NCBI GenBank assembly: GCA_018816735.1
Contig: JAHIVH010000021.1
Span: forward strand, 1 to 64,000
Length of the DNA stretch: 64,000 bases
Source: Pseudomonadota bacterium
GTDB taxonomy: Bacteria > Desulfobacterota > Desulfobacteria > Desulfobacterales > JAHIVH01
Direction: 5' to 3'
In this document: positions 28,276-37,617 of the stretch, piece after piece
Numbering within the stretch: the first letter of the stretch is position 1
Layout of the letters: each line of letters starts with the position of its first letter
The notes under the pieces: generated by a model
What the model was told of the DNA's origin: nothing
Databases searched by the model: none
The model's input: only the letters and a program-made list of their open reading frames with translations
Made by a program: the position numbers and the translations under genes

Positions 28276-28719
28276 ATGTTTTATATTTCACAAAAAAACA
28301 AATATGCGTTAAAAGCGCTTTATGAACTTGCAAAACACAAAGGGGAAGGACCTTTAAAAACGGCTGAAATTTCAAAACGCCAAAGGATCCCCCTGAAATT
28401 TCTTGAGGTGATACTTGCAGAGCTGAAACGAAGCAAGATCATTGCTGCCAAGAGGGGGTACCAGGGAGGCTATACATTTGTGGGATCACCAGAAAAAATA
28501 AGCGTTGGTGATGTTATCCGGTTTATAGCAAAACAACCGGATAAAGATGACTGTATTGCATGCGGCAAAGAAATAAAACATTGCCCCTATATACCATCCT
28601 GTGCATTTTTCCCTTTATGGCAGAAAGCGCATGATGCAATTTTCAGAATCTACGATGAAACGACGTTGCAGGATCTGTTGGAAAACAAACATGCAGACGG
28701 CATTTTTTCGTTAAAATAA
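28276..28719 (+). CDS. Rrf2-family transcriptional regulator
   Basis: This 147-aa protein has the Rrf2 winged helix: YALKALYELAKHKGEGPLKTAEIS, then IPLKFLEVILAELKRSKIIAAKRGYQGGYTF. It contains a Cys group, CIACGKEIKHC...CAF, placed where family members bind an Fe-S cluster or sense redox (the classic C-x7-C-x5-C is only approximate). In Desulfovibrio vulgaris the hmc operon also carries an rrf2 gene, there downstream; here it leads the operon. It likely represses the hmc-like operon through the CGACC/GGTCG palindrome upstream. Confidence 0.88.
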   Translation: MFYISQKNKYALKALYELAKHKGEGPLKTAEISKRQRIPLKFLEVILAELKRSKIIAAKRGYQGGYTFVGSPEKISVGDVIRFIAKQPDKDDCIACGKEIKHCPYIPSCAFFPLWQKAHDAIFRIYDETTLQDLLENKHADGIFSLK

Positions 28720-28771
28720 TTTGTTTAAAAGAGGACCATTCTATACGGATTGGAAACAAAGGTTGAAAACT

Positions 28772-30349
28772 ATGAACAAGTTAAAATCGCTTTTTCGATG
28801 GGCTGCATTCTTTTCAATTGCAGTTTTATTATTCGCTTACGGCGCGGTTGCCGAAAACGCCTCCAGCAATCAGAATGACGATTCGGGTAGGAGAGCAGAC
28901 CTTATCCTGATCGACACCATGAAGGTATTTGGAGAACTTGAACGGCCACCCGTCGAATTCCTTCACGACCGGCATACGGATGCGCTTCAAAAGCAGGAAA
29001 AGGACTGCAGTGTTTGCCATGAAAAAACAGACAAGGGACAATTGATTCCCAAATTCAAGCGCCGTATGGATGAAGACAGGAAAACGACTGAAGACATCTA
29101 CCACGAGAACTGCATTGACTGTCATAAGGAAATGACGGGAAAAGTGGAGAAATCAGGCCCTGTGGCGTGTGGAGAATGTCATAAGGAAGAACCATCCTTT
29201 CTGTCGTCAAGGCAACCCATGGGCCTTGATAAATATCTGCATTACAGGCATGTAAAAGCCTATGATAAAGAAAAAAAATGTGAAACCTGCCATCACGAGT
29301 ACAATAAAGCCACAAAACAGCTTTTATATGTGAAGGACAAGGAAGGATCATGCCGGTATTGCCACAAACAGGTTACGGAAGAAAACAGGATGTCCATGGC
29401 GTTAGCGTCACATGCAGCCTGTGTAAACTGCCATCTTGATAAGGCAAGCAGGAAACAGGATGGCGGGCCTGTCAAGTGTCAGGGATGCCATGATCTGAAA
29501 AGCCAGAAAATGTTCAGGGAAGTATTTGACGTGCCCAGAATGGACAGAAAACAACCGGACACCGTTCTGATCAAGGCAGGCGATGAAACCCTTGATGCAA
29601 CAGTACAAAGCAGGATGAATTTTGTCCCGTTTGATCATAAAGCCCATGAAGGCTATAATGATACCTGCCGGGTGTGTCATCATGCGGATATCAGTACCTG
29701 CAGTAAGTGTCACCCGCTTTCTGGTGCCAAAGAAGGAGACGGAATCAGCCTCGAGCTTGCCATGCACAAAGATGATGCCATGCAAAGTTGTGAAGGATGC
29801 CACAACGCAGCCAAAGAAAATAAGGAATGTTCAGGGTGCCATTCGTTTATCAGTGAGAACCGGGATGTTGATACGGATTCCTGCCTGAAATGCCATATGG
29901 CACAAAAAGAAAATACTACCGAAAACACCAAAGATAAGGATGATGCCATTTCCGCCATGCTTCTGGCATCAAGAAATCTGTCCGGAGAAAATTACACACT
30001 CTCCGATATACCGGAAAAGGTTGTCATAAAAAAACTGTCCAAAAAATATGAGCCTGCCGAGTTCCCTCATCGGCAGATAGTTAAAAAACTCGTGGAAGAT
30101 ATTAAAACCAATAAAATCGCAGCATATTTCCATGCTGAAAAAGGAACGGTCTGCCAGGGATGTCATCATAATGGACCGGCAACGCTTACGCCGACGCGTT
30201 GTGCCAATTGTCATAATGAACCCTTTAATGAGAATGATATGCACAAGCCGGGCCTGTTGGGTGCCTATCACAGGCAGTGCATGGAATGCCATGACAATAT
30301 TGGGCTTGAAAAACCAGCCGGTTGCACAGGATGCCATAAGGAAAAGTAG
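28772..30349 (+). CDS. hmcA: HmcA, 16-heme high-molecular-weight cytochrome c
   Basis: ATG 28772 begins a signal peptide (MNKLKSLFRWAAFFSIAVLL, cleaved near GAVA-EN); the open frame back to 28721 is not needed. The 525-residue protein contains exactly 16 CXXCH heme motifs, the same number as D. vulgaris HmcA, whose length (about 545 aa) is similar. It is periplasmic and accepts electrons from type I cytochrome c3/hydrogenases, passing them to the membrane Hmc subunits. Spacing of motifs is uneven, with a heme-free stretch of about 80 residues before hemes 13-16, as in HmcA. Confidence 0.92.
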   Translation: MNKLKSLFRWAAFFSIAVLLFAYGAVAENASSNQNDDSGRRADLILIDTMKVFGELERPPVEFLHDRHTDALQKQEKDCSVCHEKTDKGQLIPKFKRRMDEDRKTTEDIYHENCIDCHKEMTGKVEKSGPVACGECHKEEPSFLSSRQPMGLDKYLHYRHVKAYDKEKKCETCHHEYNKATKQLLYVKDKEGSCRYCHKQVTEENRMSMALASHAACVNCHLDKASRKQDGGPVKCQGCHDLKSQKMFREVFDVPRMDRKQPDTVLIKAGDETLDATVQSRMNFVPFDHKAHEGYNDTCRVCHHADISTCSKCHPLSGAKEGDGISLELAMHKDDAMQSCEGCHNAAKENKECSGCHSFISENRDVDTDSCLKCHMAQKENTTENTKDKDDAISAMLLASRNLSGENYTLSDIPEKVVIKKLSKKYEPAEFPHRQIVKKLVEDIKTNKIAAYFHAEKGTVCQGCHHNGPATLTPTRCANCHNEPFNENDMHKPGLLGAYHRQCMECHDNIGLEKPAGCTGCHKEK

Positions 30350-30387
30350 AATTTTATTAAATTCATAGAATATGTTGAGGTAAGTTT

Positions 30388-31467
30388 ATGTCCATATCAC
30401 GAAGAAAGTTTCTAGGCTGGATGGGTGCTGCAGGAGCAACTGCCACTGTGGGAAAATCAGCCAAGGCTGCTTCTAACAAGCATTTTACCGGGTATCCGGA
30501 AGGATTGGGCGTTTTGCATGATATTACCGCCTGTGTGGGATGCAGGGAATGTGAGGCAGCATGCAACAAGGTAAACGAACTCCCTGAACCGGATAAACCC
30601 TTCAAGGATACATCGGTTTTAGATCAAAAAAGAAGTGCCACGACAAAAGCCTATACGGTTGTGAATAAATACGATGCCCCGTCAAAGGCCAAGGCACCGG
30701 TGTTTAGAAAAATGCAATGCAACCATTGCCTTGAACCGGCTTGTGCATCCGTGTGTTTTGTCGCGGCCTTCAGCAAACAACCCGCAGGTCCTGTTGTATA
30801 TGATCCAACCGTATGTGTGGGGTGCCGCTACTGCATGATTGCATGTCCCTTTGAAATTCCAACCTATGAATACGACGATCCATTCACACCGGAAGTCAAA
30901 AAATGCACCATGTGCGCGCCCCGGATCGCAAATGGACAGCTTCCCGGATGCGTGGAGGCATGCCCAAAAGAGGCGCTCATTTTCGGCAAAAGGGATAATC
31001 TTCTGAAAATCGCGAAAGAAAAAATCCGAAAGCACCCGGATCGTTACATTGACCATGTCTATGGAGAGCATGAAATGGGAGGCACGAGCTGGTTGTATAT
31101 ATCAGGTGTGCCATTTAATGAGGTGGGGATGAGAGAAGATCTGGGCGTGACCCCCGCACCTTCCCTTACGTCAGGTGCCCTCCATGTGGTTCCGATGATT
31201 GTTGGTCTTTGGCCGGTATTTCTTGCAGGGATGTACGGAATGACCAAAAGAAGAGAAAAAATAGCCGTAGAAGAAAAGAAAAAAGCGGTTTCTCATGCTT
31301 TAGAAAAAGCCAATAGTGAAGCGGAAGAAAAACTTGCACTGGCCCTTGAAAAAGCAAACCAGGATAAGGAAAAAGCCTTAAAGCAAGCTCAACAGGAGAA
31401 AGAAAAAGCCGTCAAGGAGGCCCTTGCCAGCACTGCCGAGACCAAACCCGCCAAGGAGGATTCCTGA
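30388..31467 (+). CDS. hmcB: HmcB-like periplasmic ferredoxin with membrane anchor and coiled-coil tail
   Basis: This 359-aa protein begins with a twin-arginine signal ([11 protein letters not shown]). It has four [4Fe-4S] motifs: [35 protein letters not shown] and [21 protein letters not shown] single transmembrane helix lies near residues 265-285 ([19 protein letters not shown]). After it comes a roughly 70-residue Ala/Lys/Glu-rich coiled coil with repeating ALEKA/EKA units. The Fe-S part links HmcA to HmcC. The tail is expected to be cytoplasmic and is unusual. The stop overlaps the hmcC start (TGATG). Confidence 0.88.
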   Translation: MSISRRKFLGWMGAAGATATVGKSAKAASNKHFTGYPEGLGVLHDITACVGCRECEAACNKVNELPEPDKPFKDTSVLDQKRSATTKAYTVVNKYDAPSKAKAPVFRKMQCNHCLEPACASVCFVAAFSKQPAGPVVYDPTVCVGCRYCMIACPFEIPTYEYDDPFTPEVKKCTMCAPRIANGQLPGCVEACPKEALIFGKRDNLLKIAKEKIRKHPDRYIDHVYGEHEMGGTSWLYISGVPFNEVGMREDLGVTPAPSLTSGALHVVPMIVGLWPVFLAGMYGMTKRREKIAVEEKKKAVSHALEKANSEAEEKLALALEKANQDKEKALKQAQQEKEKAVKEALASTAETKPAKEDS

Positions 31468-32645
31468 TGTCTGAACAACTCATTTCTGAAAATAAAACTC
31501 TTTTTACACCATTTAATGTAATTGCAGGAATTATTGTAATCATAGGTCTTGTTATTACTTTTTTAAGATTTACCAAAGGCCTTGGCACCGTCACAAACCT
31601 TTCCGATACCAGCCCTTGGGGGATATGGATCGGATTCGATCTCATGTGTGGCGTGGCCCTCGCAGCAGGGGGTTACACAGTGTCCTCTGCATGTTACGTA
31701 TTTGGTATGAAAAAATATCATGCAGCTGTGAGGCCGGCTATTCTCACCGCCTTTCTTGGATATGCGACCGTACTGGTTTCTCTTGTGTATGACGTGGGCA
31801 GACCGGTCCGGCTGGCGATGGCCTATCCTTTTGTCGTGCAGCAGGGAACGACATCCTTGCTGTTTGAGGTCGGTTTGTGTGTCATGATCTACCTGTCTGT
31901 TCTGTTTCTCGAATTCACCCCGATTCCCCTTGAATGGCTCGGATTGAAAAAAATCCGGAATATCATGATCAAACTGACAATGGTCCTGACCATCTTCGGC
32001 GTGGTTCTATCCACCCTCCACCAGTCATCACTGGGCGCCCTGTTTCTGATAGCCCCTTCAAAACTCCATCCCCTGTGGTATTCCCCCTACATTGCGGTTT
32101 ACTTTTTTGTTTCAAGTATCATCGCAGGGCTTTCCATGGTCATTTTTGAAGGCACGCTATCACACAAGGCATTTCATGGCAAAATGGACAAGACGTATCT
32201 TGAAGAACACGACCCTCTGGTTCTTCAATTCGGCAAGGCCGCATCTCTCGTGCTTGCCGGCTACTTTTCAATCAAGATCATCGGTATTGCCGCCGACAAC
32301 AACTGGCATCTTCTTGTAACACCTTACGGGCTGTGGTTTCTTGTAGAACTTCTTGGTTTTGTGGCACTACCCTGCTTTTTATATGCCATAGGCGCGCGTG
32401 ACAAAAATCTTAAGCTGATCAGATTCACAGCCGGGTGGACCGTTTTTGGCATTGTCTTAAACCGGCTCAATGTATCCCTGATCGCCTTTAACTGGCAGAA
32501 ACCGCTTAGCGAAAGATACATCCCCAGTCTGATGGAAATCGGACTGTCGGTTTTCATGGTGACCGCTCTCATTATTGCGTTTAAATTTATTGCGACAAAC
32601 ATGCCGGTTTTCCATGAGCATCCGGATTATAAGGAAACCCATTAA
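31467..32645 (+). CDS. hmcC: HmcC-like NrfD-family integral membrane quinone-interacting subunit
   Basis: This 392-aa protein has about ten transmembrane helices and no cofactor-binding Cys/His set, as expected of the NrfD/PsrC family. The early segment with TSPWGIWIGFDLMCGVALAAGGY is characteristic. NrfD proteins provide the menaquinone site or proton path of the complex. Translation is coupled to hmcB by the TGATG overlap. A strong terminator-like hairpin follows its stop. Confidence 0.9.
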   Translation: MSEQLISENKTLFTPFNVIAGIIVIIGLVITFLRFTKGLGTVTNLSDTSPWGIWIGFDLMCGVALAAGGYTVSSACYVFGMKKYHAAVRPAILTAFLGYATVLVSLVYDVGRPVRLAMAYPFVVQQGTTSLLFEVGLCVMIYLSVLFLEFTPIPLEWLGLKKIRNIMIKLTMVLTIFGVVLSTLHQSSLGALFLIAPSKLHPLWYSPYIAVYFFVSSIIAGLSMVIFEGTLSHKAFHGKMDKTYLEEHDPLVLQFGKAASLVLAGYFSIKIIGIAADNNWHLLVTPYGLWFLVELLGFVALPCFLYAIGARDKNLKLIRFTAGWTVFGIVLNRLNVSLIAFNWQKPLSERYIPSLMEIGLSVFMVTALIIAFKFIATNMPVFHEHPDYKETH

Positions 32646-32679
32646 CAGGCTTACGATTACTGTATGCCTGTTTTTTTTT
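32644..32679 (+). terminator. intra-operon terminator/attenuator between hmcC and hmcD
   Basis: AACAGGC (32644-32650) pairs with GCCTGTT (32666-32672) around a 15-base loop and continues directly into nine T residues. This has the form of an intrinsic terminator inside the operon, so only part of the transcripts may continue to hmcD-hmcF. Confidence 0.65.
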
Positions 32680-32695
32680 ACATTTGAGGTAAGAT

Positions 32696-32824
32696 ATGGA
32701 ACATACATTTTATACCCTGCAGGAATTCATGCTGCATACAGAATCCGTAACCTATATTATCCTGGCGATAATACTTCTGGGGGTTCTGGGATTCTGGCTG
32801 TTTCTGACAGAATACGATGACTGA
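32696..32824 (+). CDS. hmcD: HmcD-like small membrane subunit
   Basis: A 42-residue protein read directly from the sequence (GAGGTAA seven bases upstream of ATG 32696). One hydrophobic helix spans about residues 20-37 (YIILAIILLGVLGFWLF), flanked by charged ends. Position between the NrfD-like subunit and the cytochrome b-like genes and size match the small HmcD subunit of D. vulgaris. No catalytic residues are expected. Confidence 0.75.
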   Translation: MEHTFYTLQEFMLHTESVTYIILAIILLGVLGFWLFLTEYDD

Positions 32825-32931
32825 TTAACATGAAACGCTATGTCATTGAGGAAACATTATCCGTGTATGACATATTGTAAAGACATACTTCGGGATTATC
32901 CCGTAGAAGAATATTAATTTAAGGAGGCTGT

Positions 32932-34200
32932 ATGGCAGATTCAGCGAACTGGGACTGGGGAACCGGTGAAAAGCTCATTTCGGATCTCGATGAATGGAAA
33001 TCCTCGTTTAACTGGGTTGAAGAACCCTATGTCAGTCCTGATGGAGAACAGATCGCATCAATCGTGAATGTTGATGAAGCTGAATTTAACGTGTGCGTGA
33101 ACGGGGAAGTCTGGAGGGAAGATATTTATGACAAGGCCTGGCATCTTCGTTACACACCAGACGGGCGCCTGACTGCACTTGTGAATGAAAATGATGAATG
33201 GACCGTTGCGGTAGACGGTGAGTCATGGGAAAACACATTTGATTATGCATGGAATCCCATTTTCAGCAAAGACGGTGGAACGATCGCTGTTTCCTTTCAG
33301 AAAGACGGCGAATACGGCATGGCCAGAAATGACGCGCCCTGGGAAGAATTGTTTGCCAACCTGAACTGCCCGGAGCTTTCCCCGGACGGCACAAAAACTG
33401 CCGCTACTGTCCAAATAGAAGACCTGGGCTCTGCAGATATTTTCAAATTTCAGGATGGTGTTTTTACAGCAGCAGATGACGGGACGCCATGGGACAGCAA
33501 GTTTGTCAATGTCTGGTGGAAATCGTTCAACCATGACGGTTCAAAACTGGCTGCTGAAATCCGGTTGAACCTCTATGATTATACCATTGCGGTGAACGGT
33601 GAGCCCTGGGCAAAAACATTTGCCAGCGTATGGAAACCGATATTCAGGCCGGGAACGGATTCGGTTGTAGCACCCGTTAAAGCTGCAGGGAAATGGACCA
33701 TCGCCGAAGACGGCAATATTATCTGGGATAAGGGTTTTGTCCAGCTCTGGCAGCAGATGTTCAGCCCGGACGGAAAAAAAATTGCGGCCATCGTGGCCCC
33801 CTCTTTTGGCAGATGGACTGTTGCTGTGGATGGCATTGCCTGGTCAGCCACCATTGGCGACATGATCACGGAAATGGTTTTCAGTCCGGACAGCAGCAAA
33901 GTGGCAGCCATTGCCCTTGAAGATGAAAAATGGACACTCATCGTCAATGGGTCATTATGGCAGGACACCTATGATATGGCCTACCAACCGGTGTTCAGCC
34001 CGGACAGCCAGATGGTTGCTGCAAAGGTTGAAAAAAACAAAAAATTCACCTTTGCAATCAATGGCAAGACCTGGAATCAGAAGTTTGATTACGTGTGGGA
34101 TCCTGTTTTCAGCCCAGACGGCAAAAATATTCTTGCCAGAACCGTTGAAGACGGCAAATATTACAGAAGGGTCATACCTGTAAATGAGATGATCGGCTGA
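32932..34200 (+). CDS. tmcD: TmcD-like cytoplasmic beta-propeller protein
   Basis: A 422-aa protein with AAGGAGG before ATG. It lacks a signal peptide and consists of eight to nine repeats of about 45 residues built on W-[K/N]-P-[I/V]-F-S-P-D-G-x-x-[I/V]-A-A and VDG/VNG-x-x-W motifs, a WD40/PD40-like propeller. This matches TmcD, the tryptophan-rich subunit of the Tmc complex, a relative of Hmc in sulfate reducers. It lies between hmcD and hmcE, so the operon combines the Hmc electron-entry module with a Tmc subunit. Function of TmcD is unknown; a scaffold or docking role on the cytoplasmic face is likely. Confidence 0.82.
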   Translation: MADSANWDWGTGEKLISDLDEWKSSFNWVEEPYVSPDGEQIASIVNVDEAEFNVCVNGEVWREDIYDKAWHLRYTPDGRLTALVNENDEWTVAVDGESWENTFDYAWNPIFSKDGGTIAVSFQKDGEYGMARNDAPWEELFANLNCPELSPDGTKTAATVQIEDLGSADIFKFQDGVFTAADDGTPWDSKFVNVWWKSFNHDGSKLAAEIRLNLYDYTIAVNGEPWAKTFASVWKPIFRPGTDSVVAPVKAAGKWTIAEDGNIIWDKGFVQLWQQMFSPDGKKIAAIVAPSFGRWTVAVDGIAWSATIGDMITEMVFSPDSSKVAAIALEDEKWTLIVNGSLWQDTYDMAYQPVFSPDSQMVAAKVEKNKKFTFAINGKTWNQKFDYVWDPVFSPDGKNILARTVEDGKYYRRVIPVNEMIG

Positions 34201-34215
34201 TATAAGGGGATACAT

Positions 34216-34884
34216 ATGAACAACTTTAATACGCTTTATAATTTGGTAACAGGCCCTCTGGTATGGCTTACATTTCTCGTGTTTATCGGAGGGAGTGTTT
34301 ATAAAATCCGACAACTTTTTTCGCTTGTAAACAACAAGGAAAAATTTATCTACTCTTACATGAGTTTAAAATTCAGTTTAAGATCACTCGCACACTGGGT
34401 TGTCCCGTTTGCAACGGTAAACTGGCGGAAACATCCGGTCATGACGGTCATGACATTTTTATTTCATTTCTGCCTGGTGCTCATGCCCCTTTTTCTGACT
34501 GCCCATGTCACGATCATTCACGAAGCATGGGGAATCAGATGGGTAACGCTGCCTGATGGCATTGCCGACACCATGACAATGATCGTCATTGCAGGCGCAC
34601 TATTTTTCCTGATAAGAAGATTCACATTAAGAGAAGTCCGATATTTATCCGTGGCATCCGACTATGTTCTGGTCGCAATTGTGGCGGCACCATTTGTAAC
34701 CGGATTTCTTGCCTATCACCATATATTAAACTACCAGCTGATGCTTATTCTTCATATTCTTTCAGGTGAAATCATGCTTATGGCCATCCCGTTCACCCGA
34801 TTCAGCCATATGCTGTACGCGATTTTTACACGTACATACATAGGTTCCGAGTTTGGAAGTGTCAGGCACGCAAGAGACTGGTAG
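34216..34884 (+). CDS. hmcE: HmcE/TmcC-like membrane cytochrome b (NarI family)
   Basis: A 222-aa membrane protein with five predicted helices in the NarI/HdrE-like family. Candidate heme b ligands are His at AHWVVPF, FLFHFCLVL and the paired AYHH/LILHILSGE near the C-terminus. It would carry electrons across the membrane to the HmcF/TmcB Fe-S subunit encoded 58 bases later. AAGGGG precedes the start. Confidence 0.85.
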   Translation: MNNFNTLYNLVTGPLVWLTFLVFIGGSVYKIRQLFSLVNNKEKFIYSYMSLKFSLRSLAHWVVPFATVNWRKHPVMTVMTFLFHFCLVLMPLFLTAHVTIIHEAWGIRWVTLPDGIADTMTMIVIAGALFFLIRRFTLREVRYLSVASDYVLVAIVAAPFVTGFLAYHHILNYQLMLILHILSGEIMLMAIPFTRFSHMLYAIFTRTYIGSEFGSVRHARDW

Positions 34885-34942
34885 AAAGGCAATAACACCA
34901 GCCGGTAAAAAAAGAATACCCGGTTGACAAGGAGGATCGATA

Positions 34943-36274
34943 ATGACGAATCCGTCAGAAAATAAAAAACCAATGGTTCTTGATGAAGGCCTTGAAAAAG
35001 GTGCGGCAAAGCTGACCCAGGACCGGATCGAAAAAACAATCAAACAGGTTCTTGAAGGCGAAACAGGCGCAAGATTCAAAGCCTATGTTGAAACATGTGT
35101 GCATTGCGGCCTCTGTTCAGATGCCTGTCATGTTTACCTGTCCCTGGATAGAGACCCCAAGTATTCACCTGCCGGGAAAGTTAAACGAACGATTGGTGAA
35201 ATTATTAAACGCAATGGAAAAGTCGACGCCCAGTTCATTAAAGAAGCATCTGTGGTTGCATCGACCGAATGCAACCTGTGCAAGCGGTGCGCCATGTATT
35301 GCCCGTTCGGGATTGATACCGCGTATATGATGCTGATTGTCCGGCGTATCTGCCACAAACTGGGCGTAACACCCCTTTACATCCAGGATACCGCTCATAG
35401 CCATGCGGCCACAATGAACCAGATGTGGGTAAAAGAAGATGAGTGGATTGATACGCTTCAATGGCAGGAAGAAGATGCCCGGGAAGAAATTCCAAACCTG
35501 AGAATCCCTCTGGATAAAGTGGGGGCAGATATCATGTATTCGGTTATCGCACCGGAACCCAAATTCCAGCCGCATCTGATCTATGATATGGCGATCATCA
35601 TGAATACTGCAGGCATCAACTGGACCATGCCATCTGAACCCGGTTGGGACAACAGTGATATGGCCATGTTTACCGGTGATAATGAACTTTGCGCCCGGCT
35701 TAAAAAAGAGCATTTTGATCTGGCTGCCCGGCTTAAAGTGAAAAAAATCGTCATGGGCGAATGCGGGCATGCATTCCGCTCCGTGTATGACGTGGGAAAC
35801 CGAATGCTGGGATGGCGCATGCATCCCTTCAACACCATTCATGCGATTGAATTTTATTATGACCTTTTAAAAACGGGAAAAATCAAAATCCGGGAAAAAT
35901 ATAAAAAGTCCGTCACCCTCCATGATCCGTGCAACGTCTCCCGTGGGCGTGGCCTTCACGACAAGGCCAGATGGGTGATCAATCAAATATGTGAAGACTT
36001 CACGGAGATGTATCCCAATCGTGAACATAATTACTGCTGTAATGCCGGAGGCGGTGTCGTCAATTGCGGGCCGCCATACAAAATCAAACGGGTTACCAGC
36101 AACCGGGTCAAGGCCGAACAGGTAGCCAAAACCGGTGCGGAAATTCTCATCACCCCATGCCATAACTGCCACAGCGGTATGGATGATATTCTGGCCTACT
36201 ATAATATAGAGATGCACACCAAGTTCATCTGTGAAATCATCAATGAAGTGATGGTAAAACCGGAAGAGGCGTAG
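34943..36274 (+). CDS. hmcF: HmcF/TmcB-like cytoplasmic HdrD-type iron-sulfur subunit
   Basis: A 443-aa protein with AAGGAGG upstream. Two [4Fe-4S] motifs come first (CVHCGLCSDAC and CNLCKRCAMYCPFG), followed by two CCG-type domains (HDPCNVSRG, CCNAGGG, CHNCHSG) of the kind that hold the unusual [4Fe-4S] cluster of HdrB/HdrD. These suggest thiol/disulfide chemistry on the cytoplasmic side, for example with DsrC trisulfide, as proposed for Hmc/Tmc/DsrMKJOP (family knowledge). Followed by a strong terminator. Confidence 0.9.
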   Translation: MTNPSENKKPMVLDEGLEKGAAKLTQDRIEKTIKQVLEGETGARFKAYVETCVHCGLCSDACHVYLSLDRDPKYSPAGKVKRTIGEIIKRNGKVDAQFIKEASVVASTECNLCKRCAMYCPFGIDTAYMMLIVRRICHKLGVTPLYIQDTAHSHAATMNQMWVKEDEWIDTLQWQEEDAREEIPNLRIPLDKVGADIMYSVIAPEPKFQPHLIYDMAIIMNTAGINWTMPSEPGWDNSDMAMFTGDNELCARLKKEHFDLAARLKVKKIVMGECGHAFRSVYDVGNRMLGWRMHPFNTIHAIEFYYDLLKTGKIKIREKYKKSVTLHDPCNVSRGRGLHDKARWVINQICEDFTEMYPNREHNYCCNAGGGVVNCGPPYKIKRVTSNRVKAEQVAKTGAEILITPCHNCHSGMDDILAYYNIEMHTKFICEIINEVMVKPEEA

Positions 36275-36307
36275 AGCCCTGCCGGCCCAAATAAATATCG
36301 ATTTCTT

Positions 36308-36344
36308 AAACGGCTGCCTGTCATTCACGCAGCCGTTTTTTTTT
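36308..36344 (+). terminator. intrinsic terminator of the hmc operon
   Basis: AAACGGCTGC (36308-36317) pairs perfectly with GCAGCCGTTT (36329-36338), 11-base loop, then nine T (36336-36344). Confidence 0.92.
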
Positions 36345-36504
36345 ATTCTGCCCACACCATGAATCGGTCCTTTAGCCATCATGAGATTTTATAGAAAATC
36401 CTTGAAATAAACAGTCAAACAGTCAAACATCATGCTATCTCACACTTGTTTTTCCCATTTTTAATAGGGGCAATAGGCAACTCAAATAAAATAAGGATTC
36501 TACC

Positions 36505-37566
36505 ATGTGGTCGTTCACAAAGATTTATCTGGTTCCATTAACTGTTGTTGTGGGTTACATGATAGGTGGTTTATGGACTTTTCTCACACCTTTTTCCGTT
36601 TTTGTCGTCATGCCATTTTTTGATTTAATCACTGGTCAGGATATGACAAATGCTCCTGAATCATATGAAAAAATTCTGGAATCACAAATCTCTTATCGCA
36701 TTATCACCTGGATTTGTGCCCCCTTACAAATCATTACCGTATGTTGGGGGCTTTTTATGTCCACTTACGGGAAAATATCCGTTTTGGAATTCATGGGGAT
36801 TGCCGTTTCTGTTGGCGTATGTTCCGGGGTTATGGGAATCAATGTGTCCCACGAACTGGCCCATAGGGTGAATGGCAAACTGGAGCCCTTTCTGTCCAGG
36901 TTCATGTTGTGGAGTGTGTTGTATATGCATTGGGGATTGGAACACGTGGTGGGTCATCACCGGCATGTGGCCACGCCTGAAGATCCGGCAACCGCAAAGC
37001 TTGGACAATCATTTTATGCGTTCTGGCCCCAAACGGTATTCGGCAGTTTCAATAGTGCCTGGGAATTTGAAGCCAATCGTCTTCAGAAGAAGAATTTACA
37101 TGGCTGGTCCCTGAAAAACAAAATGGTTGTGTTTATTTTGCTTCAATTTATTTTGGTTCTTGCCGTGACGCTTTTATTCGGCGGTAAAGGGCTTATTTTC
37201 CTGATCATCCAGTCGTTGGTGGCCATATCTCTCCTTGAAATCGTCAATTATATTGAACATTACGGATTGCTTCGAAAAATGGAAAACGGCCAATATGAAA
37301 AGGTAAAACCCTGGCACTCCTGGAATTCAAGTAACCGGCTCACCAATCAGTTTCTGTTTAATCTACAGCGGCATTCGGATCATCATTATAAGCCGGGCAG
37401 ACGATATCAGATACTCAGGCATTTTGACGAGAGCCCTCAATTGCCCACAGGTTACGCCGGCATGATACTTTTAGCGGCAATCCCTCCACTCTGGAGGAGT
37501 ATAATGGATCCTAAAATTAAAGCCATTCGTGAAAGAGAAAACAGGCCTGTGAAGTATTCAAATTAA
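36505..37566 (+). CDS. alkB: AlkB-type alkane 1-monooxygenase (membrane di-iron)
   Basis: This 353-aa integral membrane protein has every AlkB signature: SHELAHRVN (HELxH), EHVVGHHRHVATPEDPAT, LQRHSDHH and NYIEHYGLLR. The eight-plus histidines bind the di-iron centre, and hydrophobic segments at about 8-30, 65-100, 100-135 and 205-245 surround them. Known members hydroxylate the terminal carbon of alkanes or alkyl chains with O2, rubredoxin and rubredoxin reductase; no rubredoxin gene is visible nearby. It has its own AAGGA site and ends 50 bases from a convergent acyltransferase. An O2-requiring enzyme is unexpected in a strict anaerobe; microoxic use, O2 removal or lateral transfer are possible. 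Confidence 0.92.
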   Translation: MWSFTKIYLVPLTVVVGYMIGGLWTFLTPFSVFVVMPFFDLITGQDMTNAPESYEKILESQISYRIITWICAPLQIITVCWGLFMSTYGKISVLEFMGIAVSVGVCSGVMGINVSHELAHRVNGKLEPFLSRFMLWSVLYMHWGLEHVVGHHRHVATPEDPATAKLGQSFYAFWPQTVFGSFNSAWEFEANRLQKKNLHGWSLKNKMVVFILLQFILVLAVTLLFGGKGLIFLIIQSLVAISLLEIVNYIEHYGLLRKMENGQYEKVKPWHSWNSSNRLTNQFLFNLQRHSDHHYKPGRRYQILRHFDESPQLPTGYAGMILLAAIPPLWRSIMDPKIKAIRERENRPVKYSN

Positions 37567-37617
37567 AAAATTTATATTTTTTAAATGCCCTGTGATTGCG
37601 CAGAAGTTAAACGAATA

